Below are positions 22,982 through 31,675 of a DNA stretch of 64,000 nucleotides, one piece after another. Position 1 is the first letter of the stretch. Each line of letters begins with the position of its first letter. Origin of the DNA: Rhizopus sp. PT2906. Taxonomy: Eukaryota; Mucoromycota; Mucoromycetes; Mucorales; Rhizopodaceae. The position numbers and the translations under genes were made by a program. The stretch spans positions 1-64,000 of the forward strand of contig JAMYHX010000005.1 of assembly GCA_025529335.1 (NCBI GenBank), given 5' to 3'. The notes beneath the pieces are model-generated. The model saw only the letters and a program-made list of their open reading frames with translations. It was not told the DNA's origin and ran no database searches.

Positions 22982-23383
22982 CACTACATGCACCAGAAAA
23001 TGCACAAGAAATTAGACTAATACTACGGGCGCTACCTCTACTCATTACCTATGGTGTCGCCCAACAAAACTTTTCCAATGTGCAGCGCCACGCTAAACAT
23101 AGCTTTATAAAGTTGCCATCTTGGATTGTTTCTTTTCAAGAAGAAGAAAGAGATAAAAAAAAGAAATGTTGTTATTTACTTATTCTAATTCTATGTTGTC
23201 AGTTAATCAACAATGATACAAGAACACGCGTAATTATGATATTGTATTTTATATCAGGGAGAGTGAACTGGATAACCTTAGGTCAAGCAGAGACTTTGGT
23301 AGTGTAAATTTGTATAGTGACAACATAAGTATCGTCCCAAGGAAACGCCTGTAGCATTAGCCTATTTTCTGGTGCATGTAGTG
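22982..23383. mobile_element. 402-base MITE with perfect 20-base terminal inverted repeats (CACTA-ended)
   Basis: CACTACATGCACCAGAAAAT at 22982-23001 is exactly complementary to 23364-23383. A second inverted pair lies just inside (23017-23031 and 23346-23360, 13 of 15 matching, core CTACNGGCG), so the ends are compound. No transposase is encoded; the ORF that spans most of it has no protein character. The terminal CACTA is the hallmark of the CACTA/EnSpm superfamily. However, the three bases on each side (AAA and ATG) do not match, so no target duplication is visible, and the superfamily call is tentative. Confidence 0.7.
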
Positions 23384-23745
23384 ATGGTCTTATACTTTTT
23401 GCATAATTTTCAATATCATCATTCTTTGAAGAATGTTATATTTAGGTTTTGAAAATAGATTTTAGCAAAGTAGGAAGTACGATGAGACTGCGTGTATCTT
23501 TATTCGGAATAAAGTGAAGAGAAAAGAGATTGTTGTATTCAGCTTTAGTGCTATTGAAAAAGGCAGTTAAGTCGATGACTTGCGAATTTCTTTATTAAGA
23601 AGAGCTGAATATTATTAAAATAAGACGCGTAAGCGTTTTATAGGGAGAGAGAGTCTATAGCTGCTATTTATATTAATGTCGTCAATGTGAATATTGTTGT
23701 CAATACTCTTCCTTTATTCTTTTCAAATGCGATAGAGGAATGTAA
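23384..23745. other. Spacer, no gene seen
   Basis: AT-rich sequence with no open frame of note between the MITE and the orphan reading frame that follows. Confidence 0.5.
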
Positions 23746-24326
23746 AGTAGAATGTATGTTCTACTGTAAGATTATACTCGAGTTATTATAATGGTTATCT
23801 CATCAAGCACGTCAATCTCATTTGGTTAAATCGTAAAGATGAAAACATAACAATATTCCGTCCAGATGCAGCCACGGTCGCGATCTCGCAGAAAGCAGAA
23901 ACTATCACTTTGAGATATGTGGAAGCGAAGCCGCCAGATTTTCGATCCAATCCCGAATTAGCATTTATGGACTTGATTCGTTTAAGTACATTTGCTCGCC
24001 GTCTTATGCTACACAAAATCAATCGAAAGATGATTATGATACAGTGCATTGGTTACCATATGGTTTTTTACGTTGTATCAAAGTTTTCAGAAGGAATCAC
24101 ACAAATAGCTGAGATATTAACAATTGATGTACCTAAAGAAATTGATGAAGTTGGTAGCCTTCTGCAAAAGGTAGACGACATTAAAAGATTACTCCTATTG
24201 TATGAGCATCAAATGGAGATTCATTATAAAAACTCAAGAGCACTTGAAGAGGATCCTGCTTCATCAATTGATACAATTAACCCGAAACGTCGCAAACAAA
24301 GAGTCCCCTCATTCTCTTTGATATAA
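23746..24326 (+). pseudogene. Open, ATG-less orphan reading frame (3' exon or remnant)
   Basis: From about 23746 to the stop at 24326 one frame is open for roughly 190 codons and reads as protein. Phrases include YYNGYLIKHVNLIWLNRK, FRPDAATVAISQKAETI, PPDFRSNPELAFMDLIRLS and a helical C-terminal part, VPKEIDEVGSLLQKVDDIKR. The first ATG in frame lies a third of the way in (the codon for MDLIRLS), and an in-frame TAG stands just upstream of the open stretch. It is therefore either the last exon of a gene whose 5' exons I could not find, or a truncated copy. A basic PKRRKQR lies near the end. Family not recognised. Confidence 0.35.
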
Positions 24327-24470
24327 TATTTCTCGCTCCCCTTCCCCCTCATATTTTTTTCCTCCTGCAGTCCAATATCATTTATTGTTATACTCCATGA
24401 AATAAACCATATCCAAGTCATTCATTTTCATATAATGGCCATTAAACTGACTTCATAATTTTATTGAGGT

Positions 24471-24757
24471 TTATTGCATATTGTCACAGTAATACTTCTG
24501 AATTTTCAGGCTTTTGCAAAAAGAAAATAATCTATTGCAAATGTGTTTTTCCGTTGGGAAGGTGTAATCTTCGATGGGCTCGCGCTTCGTTTGGATAGAA
24601 TAACCAGCAGCAAGAGGAGTAATGTATCTGCTATTCTTCATGACAACGGGGTCCAAAAAGTGCTCATGCAAATGGTCCACATATTCCAAGGCACGACCCT
24701 TTGTAGTATCAGTGACATAAATATAGTCAATTAAAGAGAGATGTTGAAGGCCATAGG
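24471..24757 (-). pseudogene. C-terminal fragment of an ENOSF1/L-fuconate dehydratase-like enolase-superfamily gene
   Basis: The minus frame contains LQHLSLIDYIYV, GRALEYVDHLHEHFLDPVV, ITPLAAGYSIQTKREPIE and DYTFP in the order and spacing of the C-terminus of ENOSF1/rTSbeta and bacterial L-fuconate dehydratases (EYVDHLHEHF and PGYS.EMK are the family hallmarks). The (beta/alpha) barrel that should precede it, with the metal ligands and catalytic residues, is absent from the flanking DNA. Beyond the family C-terminus the frame runs on into unrelated residues to a stop at 24471. It is a gene fragment, not a working enzyme. It overlaps an open frame on the opposite strand. Confidence 0.7.
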
Positions 24758-25127
24758 AGGTGTCATCAAAGATATACTGTTTAAGCGTGATAGCCACGAT
24801 ATTGAAGAAGACGAAGTTAGCATTAAGCTTGCCGATGCAGAATCGAAGGAACTGCAAATTTGTGTTCTCATTATCAACTTTTTGAAGCCATACATACCCT
24901 CAAAAGAAAAATTTTACGCAATATCACATCAGACTCCTTTCTTCTTGATGACCAATAATATTTTGCATGCCACAAACTATAGCAAGTTTACTGCAAAGAT
25001 AACACCACATCTTGTATCAAAGTATTTAAACACTCTGAAAGTTGCTGCTCCTTCTCTTTTTGCAAACAGAATTGAAAAATTTCTTGAAAGAACGCAAAGA
25101 CTACCTCTTGCAAAACAATATCAATGA
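24741..25127 (+). CDS. Orphan open reading frame
   Basis: 128 codons from ATG to TGA. The second half has clear protein character (LQICVLIINFLKPYIPSKEK, FFLMTNNILHATNYSKF, YLNTLKVAAPSLFANRIEKF). A further ORF starts at 25124 (MKRKRNESIGVLNHYSSKR) and ends CDCGYNATG at 25312, overlapping this one by four bases. The beginning of the frame overlaps the antisense end of the ENOSF1 fragment by about 17 bases. No family recognised. It could be the 3' part of the same broken gene as the open frame ending at 24326, which lies on the same strand with the ENOSF1 fragment between them. Confidence 0.3.
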   Translation: MLKAIGGVIKDILFKRDSHDIEEDEVSIKLADAESKELQICVLIINFLKPYIPSKEKFYAISHQTPFFLMTNNILHATNYSKFTAKITPHLVSKYLNTLKVAAPSLFANRIEKFLERTQRLPLAKQYQ

Positions 25128-25312
25128 AGAGAAAAAGAAATGAATCCATAGGCGTACTGAACCATTACAGCAGCAAGAGACCGAGCATAACAACCATTTG
25201 TATCAAAGGAGGAGTTAGCTTATCAAATTTTTATAAAGCTACTTCGGAGACTCTCTTTTATTACTTCGGAAACGCTATTCCTTGCGATTGTGGCTACAAT
25301 GCAACAGGGTGA

Positions 25313-25719
25313 GCTATGAATTGATGCAACTGAAAAAAAAAAAAAAGACTCTTAACAACTGCTAAGTAACTAAATTTATAAATTGATTACCATAGCAACT
25401 TTTGTCGTATACACTTTATCAATGGATGTATGGTTCCAATGGAGTTATACACTTCATTTTTCTTCTTTTCTCTTGCAAATACTTTTACTTTTTAAGCGTA
25501 TTCTATTTTTTATATCCGTCATAGTTTATTTTGAGCAATTCAGTATATTAAGCAAATAAGACTAAAGTGGACGCACTTGAAAGGAAAAGGTGAGAACATT
25601 GCTATAGATGATAAATCTTGCTCAATTTGTTTATGCATTAATACGCGGCCATTTTGTTTTTTATAGAATAATGTTTTATTGAAGATAATTGAAAAAAAGG
25701 GGGAATAAATAGAAGCCGT
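25313..25719. other. Spacer downstream of the pectinase gene
   Basis: AT-rich with no ORF of note; includes an A run at 25331-25346. It carries the 3' flank of the GH28 gene on the minus strand. Confidence 0.5.
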
Positions 25720-26909
25720 TTAAGAACAGTAAGAAATTTTGTTAGAGCCAGACAAGTTGTTACAGACGTTCTTGGCGCCGTTGCTCTTGATGTTGATGTT
25801 GGAAAGAGTGAATCCACTGCAGGGGGTATTCTTGGAACAGTCAATGCTAATAGCAGGCTTCTTACCGGCGACAGAACCGGTGATGGTATCAAAAGTGACC
25901 TTGCTGATAGACAAGGAGCTGTCGTTGTTCTTGGTACAGAAGGACATTTGGTTCTTGTCACAGTAGTGGGTGGTGACAATAACAGGGTTTTCGACATTGT
26001 TGAGTTGAACGTTCTTGTAGACTACATCTTGAACAACACCCTTTCCACCAGGCCATGTCTTGATTCTGACACCGTTTTGACAGTTAGTACAGACAGAGTC
26101 CAAGACACGGACGAGTTTGACGGATTCTTGTTTTCCACCCTTACCAAGAGAGCCAACACTGAAACCGTGGCCACCATTACACTTGATGTGAGATAAAGTG
26201 ACGTTGGTGACGCCACCGTTGATAGCAGTACAGTCATCGCCTACGTTGAGTTCAGAATTTCTAAAGACAATGTTGCTGGAAGAAGAGATGTCCAAGGCAT
26301 CAGTGTTCTTTGGAGGGTTCTTGCTGCTGGAAGCAGTGTTGAGGTAAATGTTTTCAAGAACAACATTGTTAGAACCAGTGATGCCCATATGAGCACGAGG
26401 AGCGTTGACAATCTTGAAGTTGCCAAAGACAGAGTTGGAAGCACCGAAACGAATGACGGTAGGTGCAGTGTGATCTTGACGATCATACCTATATATCAGG
26501 TTTATATCGCGTTATATAGCGTTAAAAATAAGACTTACCAGCCTTGACCGTTACCAACAATGGTACCGCCACCAGACATGTGAATGTTGCTACCCTTAAT
26601 AGAGATGTAAGCGTTACCGCCCTTGTACTTCTTGTCCCAACCAGGCAAAACGATTTGACCTTGGAAGTCAATGGTGACATCCTTAAGACCAGAGAGTTCA
26701 ATCATGCCGTTCAAGTTGTAGGATTTGCCCTTGGGGAAAGAGACAATGCCACCGGCCTTACAGTCGTTGAAAGCCTTGACGATAGCGGCAGTGTCATCAT
26801 TACCAGTCTTTGCTACAACACATGTTTTGGCAGCAGCAACATCATTGATGCCAAGAGATAGCAATAAGAAAGCAGCGACAGTAGAGGATAATGAAAGTAA
26901 TTGGACCAT
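25720..26909 (-). CDS. Secreted polygalacturonase (GH28)
   Basis: A pectin-degrading glycoside hydrolase of family 28, exported to the medium. Two exons (26909-26539 and 26488-25720) encode about 380 residues. The N-terminus MVQLLSLSSTVAAFLLLSLG with a following Ala-rich run is a signal peptide. All four GH28 signatures are visible: NTDALDIS, GDDCTAI (the two catalytic-site Asp), GHGFSVGSLG (His), and RIKTW (Arg-Ile-Lys). Parallel beta-helix repeats such as NIVFRNSELNVG and VTNVTLSHIKCNGG lie between them. Six or more cysteines in the C-terminal half would form the usual disulfides. The frame runs upstream to an earlier ATG, but MVQLL is chosen because the signal peptide begins there. Whether it is endo- or exo-acting cannot be settled; the subsite residues resemble the Mucorales exo group. 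Confidence 0.92.
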
Positions 26910-26988
26910 AATGGTGATATAATAAGTGTTAGGATTTGTGGGTGTGAGCGTGAGTGAGTAATGAAGCCTTGATCCAAAAGATCGACCG

Positions 26989-26998
26989 CCTTTTATAT
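26989..26998 (-). promoter_or_regulatory. TATA box of the polygalacturonase gene
   Basis: On the minus strand ATATAAAAGG lies about 80 bases upstream of the signal-peptide ATG, a good distance for a TATA box with a short leader. Confidence 0.5.
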
Positions 26999-27002
26999 TC
27001 AT

Positions 27003-29324
27003 TTGAATCGTCTTGTCCTACACATAGGATGATTGCTGGCTGCCATCCAAAGACAAATTAATTACTTATCATGAAGCGGAAATTTTACAACTTCAAAATT
27101 CTCCTGGAGAACAAAGCTTATTGAGTTGCAATAACACGAAAACAACGTACACAACAATATGTTTCAATTTTCATTTACATTTGTCTTACGCAGCATCACA
27201 AAAGCAGAGCCATTCCGTAATATTATTTGCTGCTACAATGTCTCCTGTTCATTAAGTAAGGTCAAATATCATTGCTTTTCCATTGGAGCTAGTATTGCCA
27301 TGACAAATGGTAAATTGTTTCCCTGGTATCTTCAAAGTAACCTATTGCCTTTGTAACACAGAATTTAAAAATTAATAAATGGTAATAAAATGAAAATCCC
27401 CATGGTTTTGTGTGCCTCCGCGGCAATAAGGTTTACTGATGTGCAAGCGGTATTAAAACGCTTTGTAACTTTAGAATTTCTTCAATAGAAAAAAAAGGCA
27501 TTGAGATCTCTAGCTCTTGAGATTACAAGCGAGGTATGTTCATGTACACAGTACTTGTATTAGCTCGATTATGCTAAAGGGACTGCCTCTATGGTAATTG
27601 CTCTAAATGTAAACATGGAAGGACGCTAGAGCATTAGTGTAACAAGATAAAGTTGATACTGTTTTCAAGTTAATTTGGTTCACGAGTATTCCAAAGCGGT
27701 ATATCTTGACTTTGTCTTTACCAGTGAAACATAAACAGCAAAAGAAAAAAACTTTGTAATTCTTGAGCTAAAGAGACTATGGAAGCAGCAATTTCTTAAT
27801 ATTATTGATCAATTCATTGCGTTTTTATTCACAAGTCAAGAAATAGAAACCAAATTGGTTCTGTGACGAATGGTCATACAATATTGAACAAATATTATAG
27901 GATAAGAACGAGGTAGTTCAGTGACTGGAATTTCTTTGCATTCTGTTGCTTATTAATAAAACTGTCCATTCAGCATTAATGAGCAGGTTGCGCGTGGAAA
28001 AGAATGAACAGCAAAGAAATAAGAGTACTTGCTCCTTTATTCTCACGGGAGGAAGCGAGTTGCATAAACCACCTCGGATAACTGATAAAAGGCCGTGCTA
28101 CGTAGCGGATCTTTAATGAAATACCATCAGATAATGGAAGGAAGGCAACAAGAAAAAGCAAACAGAATTAAAGAATAAAGCGAATAAAAGCAGCAATTGT
28201 TGAGCTAAATATAGTTTGTATCATTATATGCACGAAAGCAAGTCATAACGAAAGAGACAAGGATATTACTAGAGGGCAAGCATGCAATACAAATTTCATA
28301 TCCGTAAAACAGGATTGTGCGGTTTAAGCGGCCGAAACAATACGTAATTGTTTAATTAAAAATAATATTGTTCTTGTCTTTATTCAATTCAGATCTTTCA
28401 GCTCCTCAAAAGATGAAGAGCTTGTACATTAGTCGTTCAAGTCATTTTGTATGTGTAGAATTAATTGTATTAAGCTTTGTATATCCTACAAGATGCACTT
28501 TTAAAGTAACAGTTTTTGAAGAAAGATTTCTTAAAGAGCTTTCAATCTGGATTGTCTCATTCTTATGGATTTTACTAGCTTCATCATTCTTTTTTGAATT
28601 AATCTTTGTCATTTTGATTGAATGACATACATTTAGTGTTTTGCTTAAATCTGCCATACTTGCAAAACAGAGTCAGTCTTTTAATAAGCGTCTTTAATAA
28701 AGGTCATATACTGACCACGCTTACACCTGCATTAAATACAGGTCAAAAGATAATGATAAGAAATATATTCTATTCGTCTTTTTGGTATTCAGCTTCTGTT
28801 ATCAAGTGTTTATCACATTTGAGGTGATTGAATTTGGAGCAATGCATATACTTGGAAGTCTTTAAATGAATCATCATGACGATATACTGTATGTAAAATA
28901 AAAGTAAACAAGAGCAGTAATCATGACTCGCTGTTGATTCGTAAAATCAACTTAATTCATCGTATAAAGAGCATAGTATGACACATAGCTTATATTAAAC
29001 ATACATTTAATGACTTGGTCAAGTCCTTTTCTATTATGAACCGTAAACCATAATGTCTCTAAAGTCTTGTACATCACAATCAACATTGATCCAAGCAACT
29101 AACTGATAAAAGAATAATGGAATAACTTGTCATACAAAGAGTCATCTGAATATACTCCTTGTATATGTCATTACTGAGCAAACCAAAGACATGTATAGAT
29201 ACCACTGCAGTAACAACAAGTGTAAGTCTATTATTGCATTTTACATCAAGCTCCGACACAAAAATGATAACAGCACAAAAAGTTGTCTTTTTTTTCTTTC
29301 TTTTTGACAAGAAAAAACACGGCC
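27003..29324. other. Gene-poor region of about 2.3 kb
   Basis: No convincing gene. Short frames at 27976-28161 and 28442-28657 (minus) are intact but match no family I know. The second (MADLSKTLNVCHSIKMTKIN) is Lys/Ser/Asn-rich and could be a small protein, but has no supporting context. The stretch probably holds the upstream control region of the pectinase gene at its left end and that of the APQ12-like gene at its right end. Confidence 0.5.
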
Positions 29325-29762
29325 ATGAGCGGACTAAACTCTTGGAATGTTACTGTAGAAGCACTTCATTTGGCGTCAGAGGCATATAATTTCTGTCAAG
29401 ATCAGTTGAGTAAAGCCAATATTTCACTACCTGAATTTGATCAGGTCGTTTCTGTGACAAGCTCAAGCCTGGGATATATTTTGACACATTCACCGGCAGT
29501 CTTTAGACAGTTATACCACCTGTTTACCCAACTACCACTTATTGAGTACAACTTTGTCACCATTTTATTATTACTCATCAGTACGTACACTGTGTACTGC
29601 TTTGTGCTCGCCACGGTTCGCTGGTTTTATAGACTGTTTTATGGGTTTGTACGGTTCAGCTTTTTTATCCTATTCGCGTATGCACTTGTACTTGCTTTCA
29701 ACTATATTACAAATATGCCGACAGACTCAAGAGGACAAACGACACGAACAAGGAATTATTAA
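29325..29762 (+). CDS. Small two-helix membrane protein, APQ12-like
   Basis: An intronless 145-residue protein. After about 75 soluble residues come two adjacent hydrophobic segments, FVTILLLLISTYTVYCFVLA and FSFFILFAYALVLAFNYI, separated by an aromatic and basic hinge, TVRWFYRLFYGFVR. This two-helix hairpin with an aromatic hinge and short hydrophilic tail is the layout of the fungal Apq12 family. Those are nuclear-envelope/ER membrane proteins involved in nuclear pore biogenesis and lipid homeostasis. The match is by architecture rather than by a strict motif, so other small ER proteins remain possible. Start chosen at MSGLNSW, where protein-like composition begins. Its stop is 96 bases from the stop of the convergent CYP51 gene. 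Confidence 0.55.
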   Translation: MSGLNSWNVTVEALHLASEAYNFCQDQLSKANISLPEFDQVVSVTSSSLGYILTHSPAVFRQLYHLFTQLPLIEYNFVTILLLLISTYTVYCFVLATVRWFYRLFYGFVRFSFFILFAYALVLAFNYITNMPTDSRGQTTRTRNY

Positions 29763-29858
29763 CGCTCTTTTATTAATGTACAAAAAAAAGTATCATGTGT
29801 ATGAATAAAGAAACATAAATGCAAAAAAAATGAAGATATATTATTGTTGAATAGTAAA

Positions 29859-31491
29859 TTAGTATCTACGTGTAAAACGGATTCTGCTATCTTCTGGCAC
29901 AACAACCATCGACGTATAATCAGGCTTTGGAACATGGCCTGATACAATTTCAAAGTCAAATCGTTTTACAAAGGTACCAATGACGGTCTTGAGTTGAAGG
30001 TAACCAAATTTTTCGCCAATACAACGGTGACGTCCAGCACCAAAGGGGAGGAAAGGGCTACGTGACGAAATTCCGACGGCACCAAAACCATAGTCGATAT
30101 TGGCATCATCACCCGCCTCAAGTTGATGTACAGGGTCAGACTTTTCGGACCAGCGGTAAGGGTCCCATTTCATAGGATTATGGAAATAGGTCTCGTCGAT
30201 CTGAGAGACGCCTGGTGCAGCCAAGAGGTAATCGCCCTTGGGAATCTCCAGGCCATACTTTTCAAAGACCATCTTGTCTGCAACGACACGGCGCATCATG
30301 TTGAAAATGGGTGGATGTAAGCGAAGAGTTTCCCTGACGACATTTTCCAGTAGCGTCAGTTGCTCAAGGTTATCATAGGTAAAATCGGTTTCGAGTGAAC
30401 CAAGTTTTTCAATCATTTCCGTTCGGAGTGCCTTTATGATATCAGGTCGATTGGCAAGTTCTAGAATGGCCCAAGCGGATGTTGTAGAGGATGTGTGTTG
30501 ACCGCCAAAGAGAGCAGCAGTCAAAATGCCGCAGATCTGATGATCCGGAATAGAAGAACCGTCCTTGTAGTGAGCATCCATAATAGTTTGAAGAAGATCG
30601 TTCTCACGAATATTATTTTTTCGTCTGTTGTGAATAATCGAGGAATAGAGCTTGGCTAGCTTTTCACGAGCCTCGTCACGACGACGATAGGATGGAAGTG
30701 GTAGATTCGGAAACATGAAATTGATAGGACGGAATCCCTGATCGAGATCATAATAGAGCTGTGCAATGCCACTGTCTAATGCGTTACGAACCTCTGGACC
30801 AAGAAGTGTACGAGAGGCAGTGTAGATGATTAAGGTACCAAACATCTTGTAAGCATCAACTTGGCCAGTTTTTTCAAATGATTCAAAGAAGTTGTTGCAT
30901 TCTTCCACAATCAAAGGTACATCTTTTCGAAACGACTCGATATTTAATCCGCTCTTGATGATCCTCTTTTGCTCCATGAAAATACTATGTGCCGTATCAA
31001 AGACAACGTCGTTACCAAATACGTACTTGGTCATATGATTATATGCAGCAGCAGCAGATGCCATGTTTTGTTTTGCATTAAATACGAATTGGTTACCATC
31101 AGGGCTAAGGCATGCAGTGACGCGCTTGTTTAAGAGACGAAAGGTAAACACATCACCATACTTCTTTTGACAGGATTGAAGGAATTGAATAGGATCTCTA
31201 AATTAGAGTTTAATGTTTCATCTTTGTAAAATGAGCACGATTGAATACATTACTTGCCAAAATCAACTGCGTTTCCGAGAAATGGAATCCACGAAGGAAC
31301 GGCTGGAGGAGCCTTGGGATTTTTGGGAGCGATCTGTCCTTTATCAGCACATCATGCAATCATTGTCAATTTGTGTTACCTACATATTGAGACAGAACAT
31401 CAATGACCCAGTAAGCAAGAAAGGCGAGTAAGACCTTGGAGAGAATGCTTGTGATTGACGTCTCGGAAAGTAAAGTTGAAATGACAGCCAT
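29859..31491 (-). CDS. ERG11: Lanosterol 14-alpha-demethylase (CYP51, F5-type)
   Basis: ER-membrane cytochrome P450 that removes the 14-alpha methyl of lanosterol or eburicol in ergosterol synthesis; the target of azole antifungals. Three exons (31491-31384, 31333-31254, 31197-29859) give 508 residues. The N-terminal anchor includes ILSKVLLAFLAYWVI. APPAVPSWIPFLGNAVDFGK, the I-helix FGGQHTSSTTSAW, ETLRLHPP (K-helix ExxR), DPYRW and the haem-binding PFGAGRHRCIGEKFG follow. The B-C region reads VFGNDVVFD where most fungi have Tyr. With this start the Phe is residue 129, and codon 291 (30513-30515) is GCT, Ala. These are the positions I recall for the Mucorales F5 isoform, which supports the start choice. 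Mucorales usually carry a second, F1 copy elsewhere. Confidence 0.95.
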
Positions 31492-31675
31492 GAATAATGC
31501 AACAAGTGTAAAGAGAGAAAAAGAAGAAGAAGAAGAAAAAAGAGACACTTTTTAAATACCAAGAAAAAAATCGTTCGATCGGTCATAGAGCCCGGCAGTA
31601 ACACACTTATTTTATGCCTCCATAAACGTTAGCGTAGGTTCTATAATTAAAGTTTTATTTACAAAAAAATAATAA

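Noticed and set aside
22969..23307. 112-codon ORF inside the CACTA-ended MITE
   Set aside because: It starts outside the element, its composition is not protein-like, and it reads through the inverted repeats; taken as chance.
24741..24857. Extending the ENOSF1-like fragment upstream to the first Met at 24857
   Set aside because: The residues before LQHLSLIDYIYV have no resemblance to the enolase-superfamily barrel; they are antisense to the orphan ORF.
27160..27310. Minus-strand phrases that resemble protein in short pieces
   Set aside because: Interrupted by several stops within 150 bases and not linked to a family; too weak to call even as a remnant.
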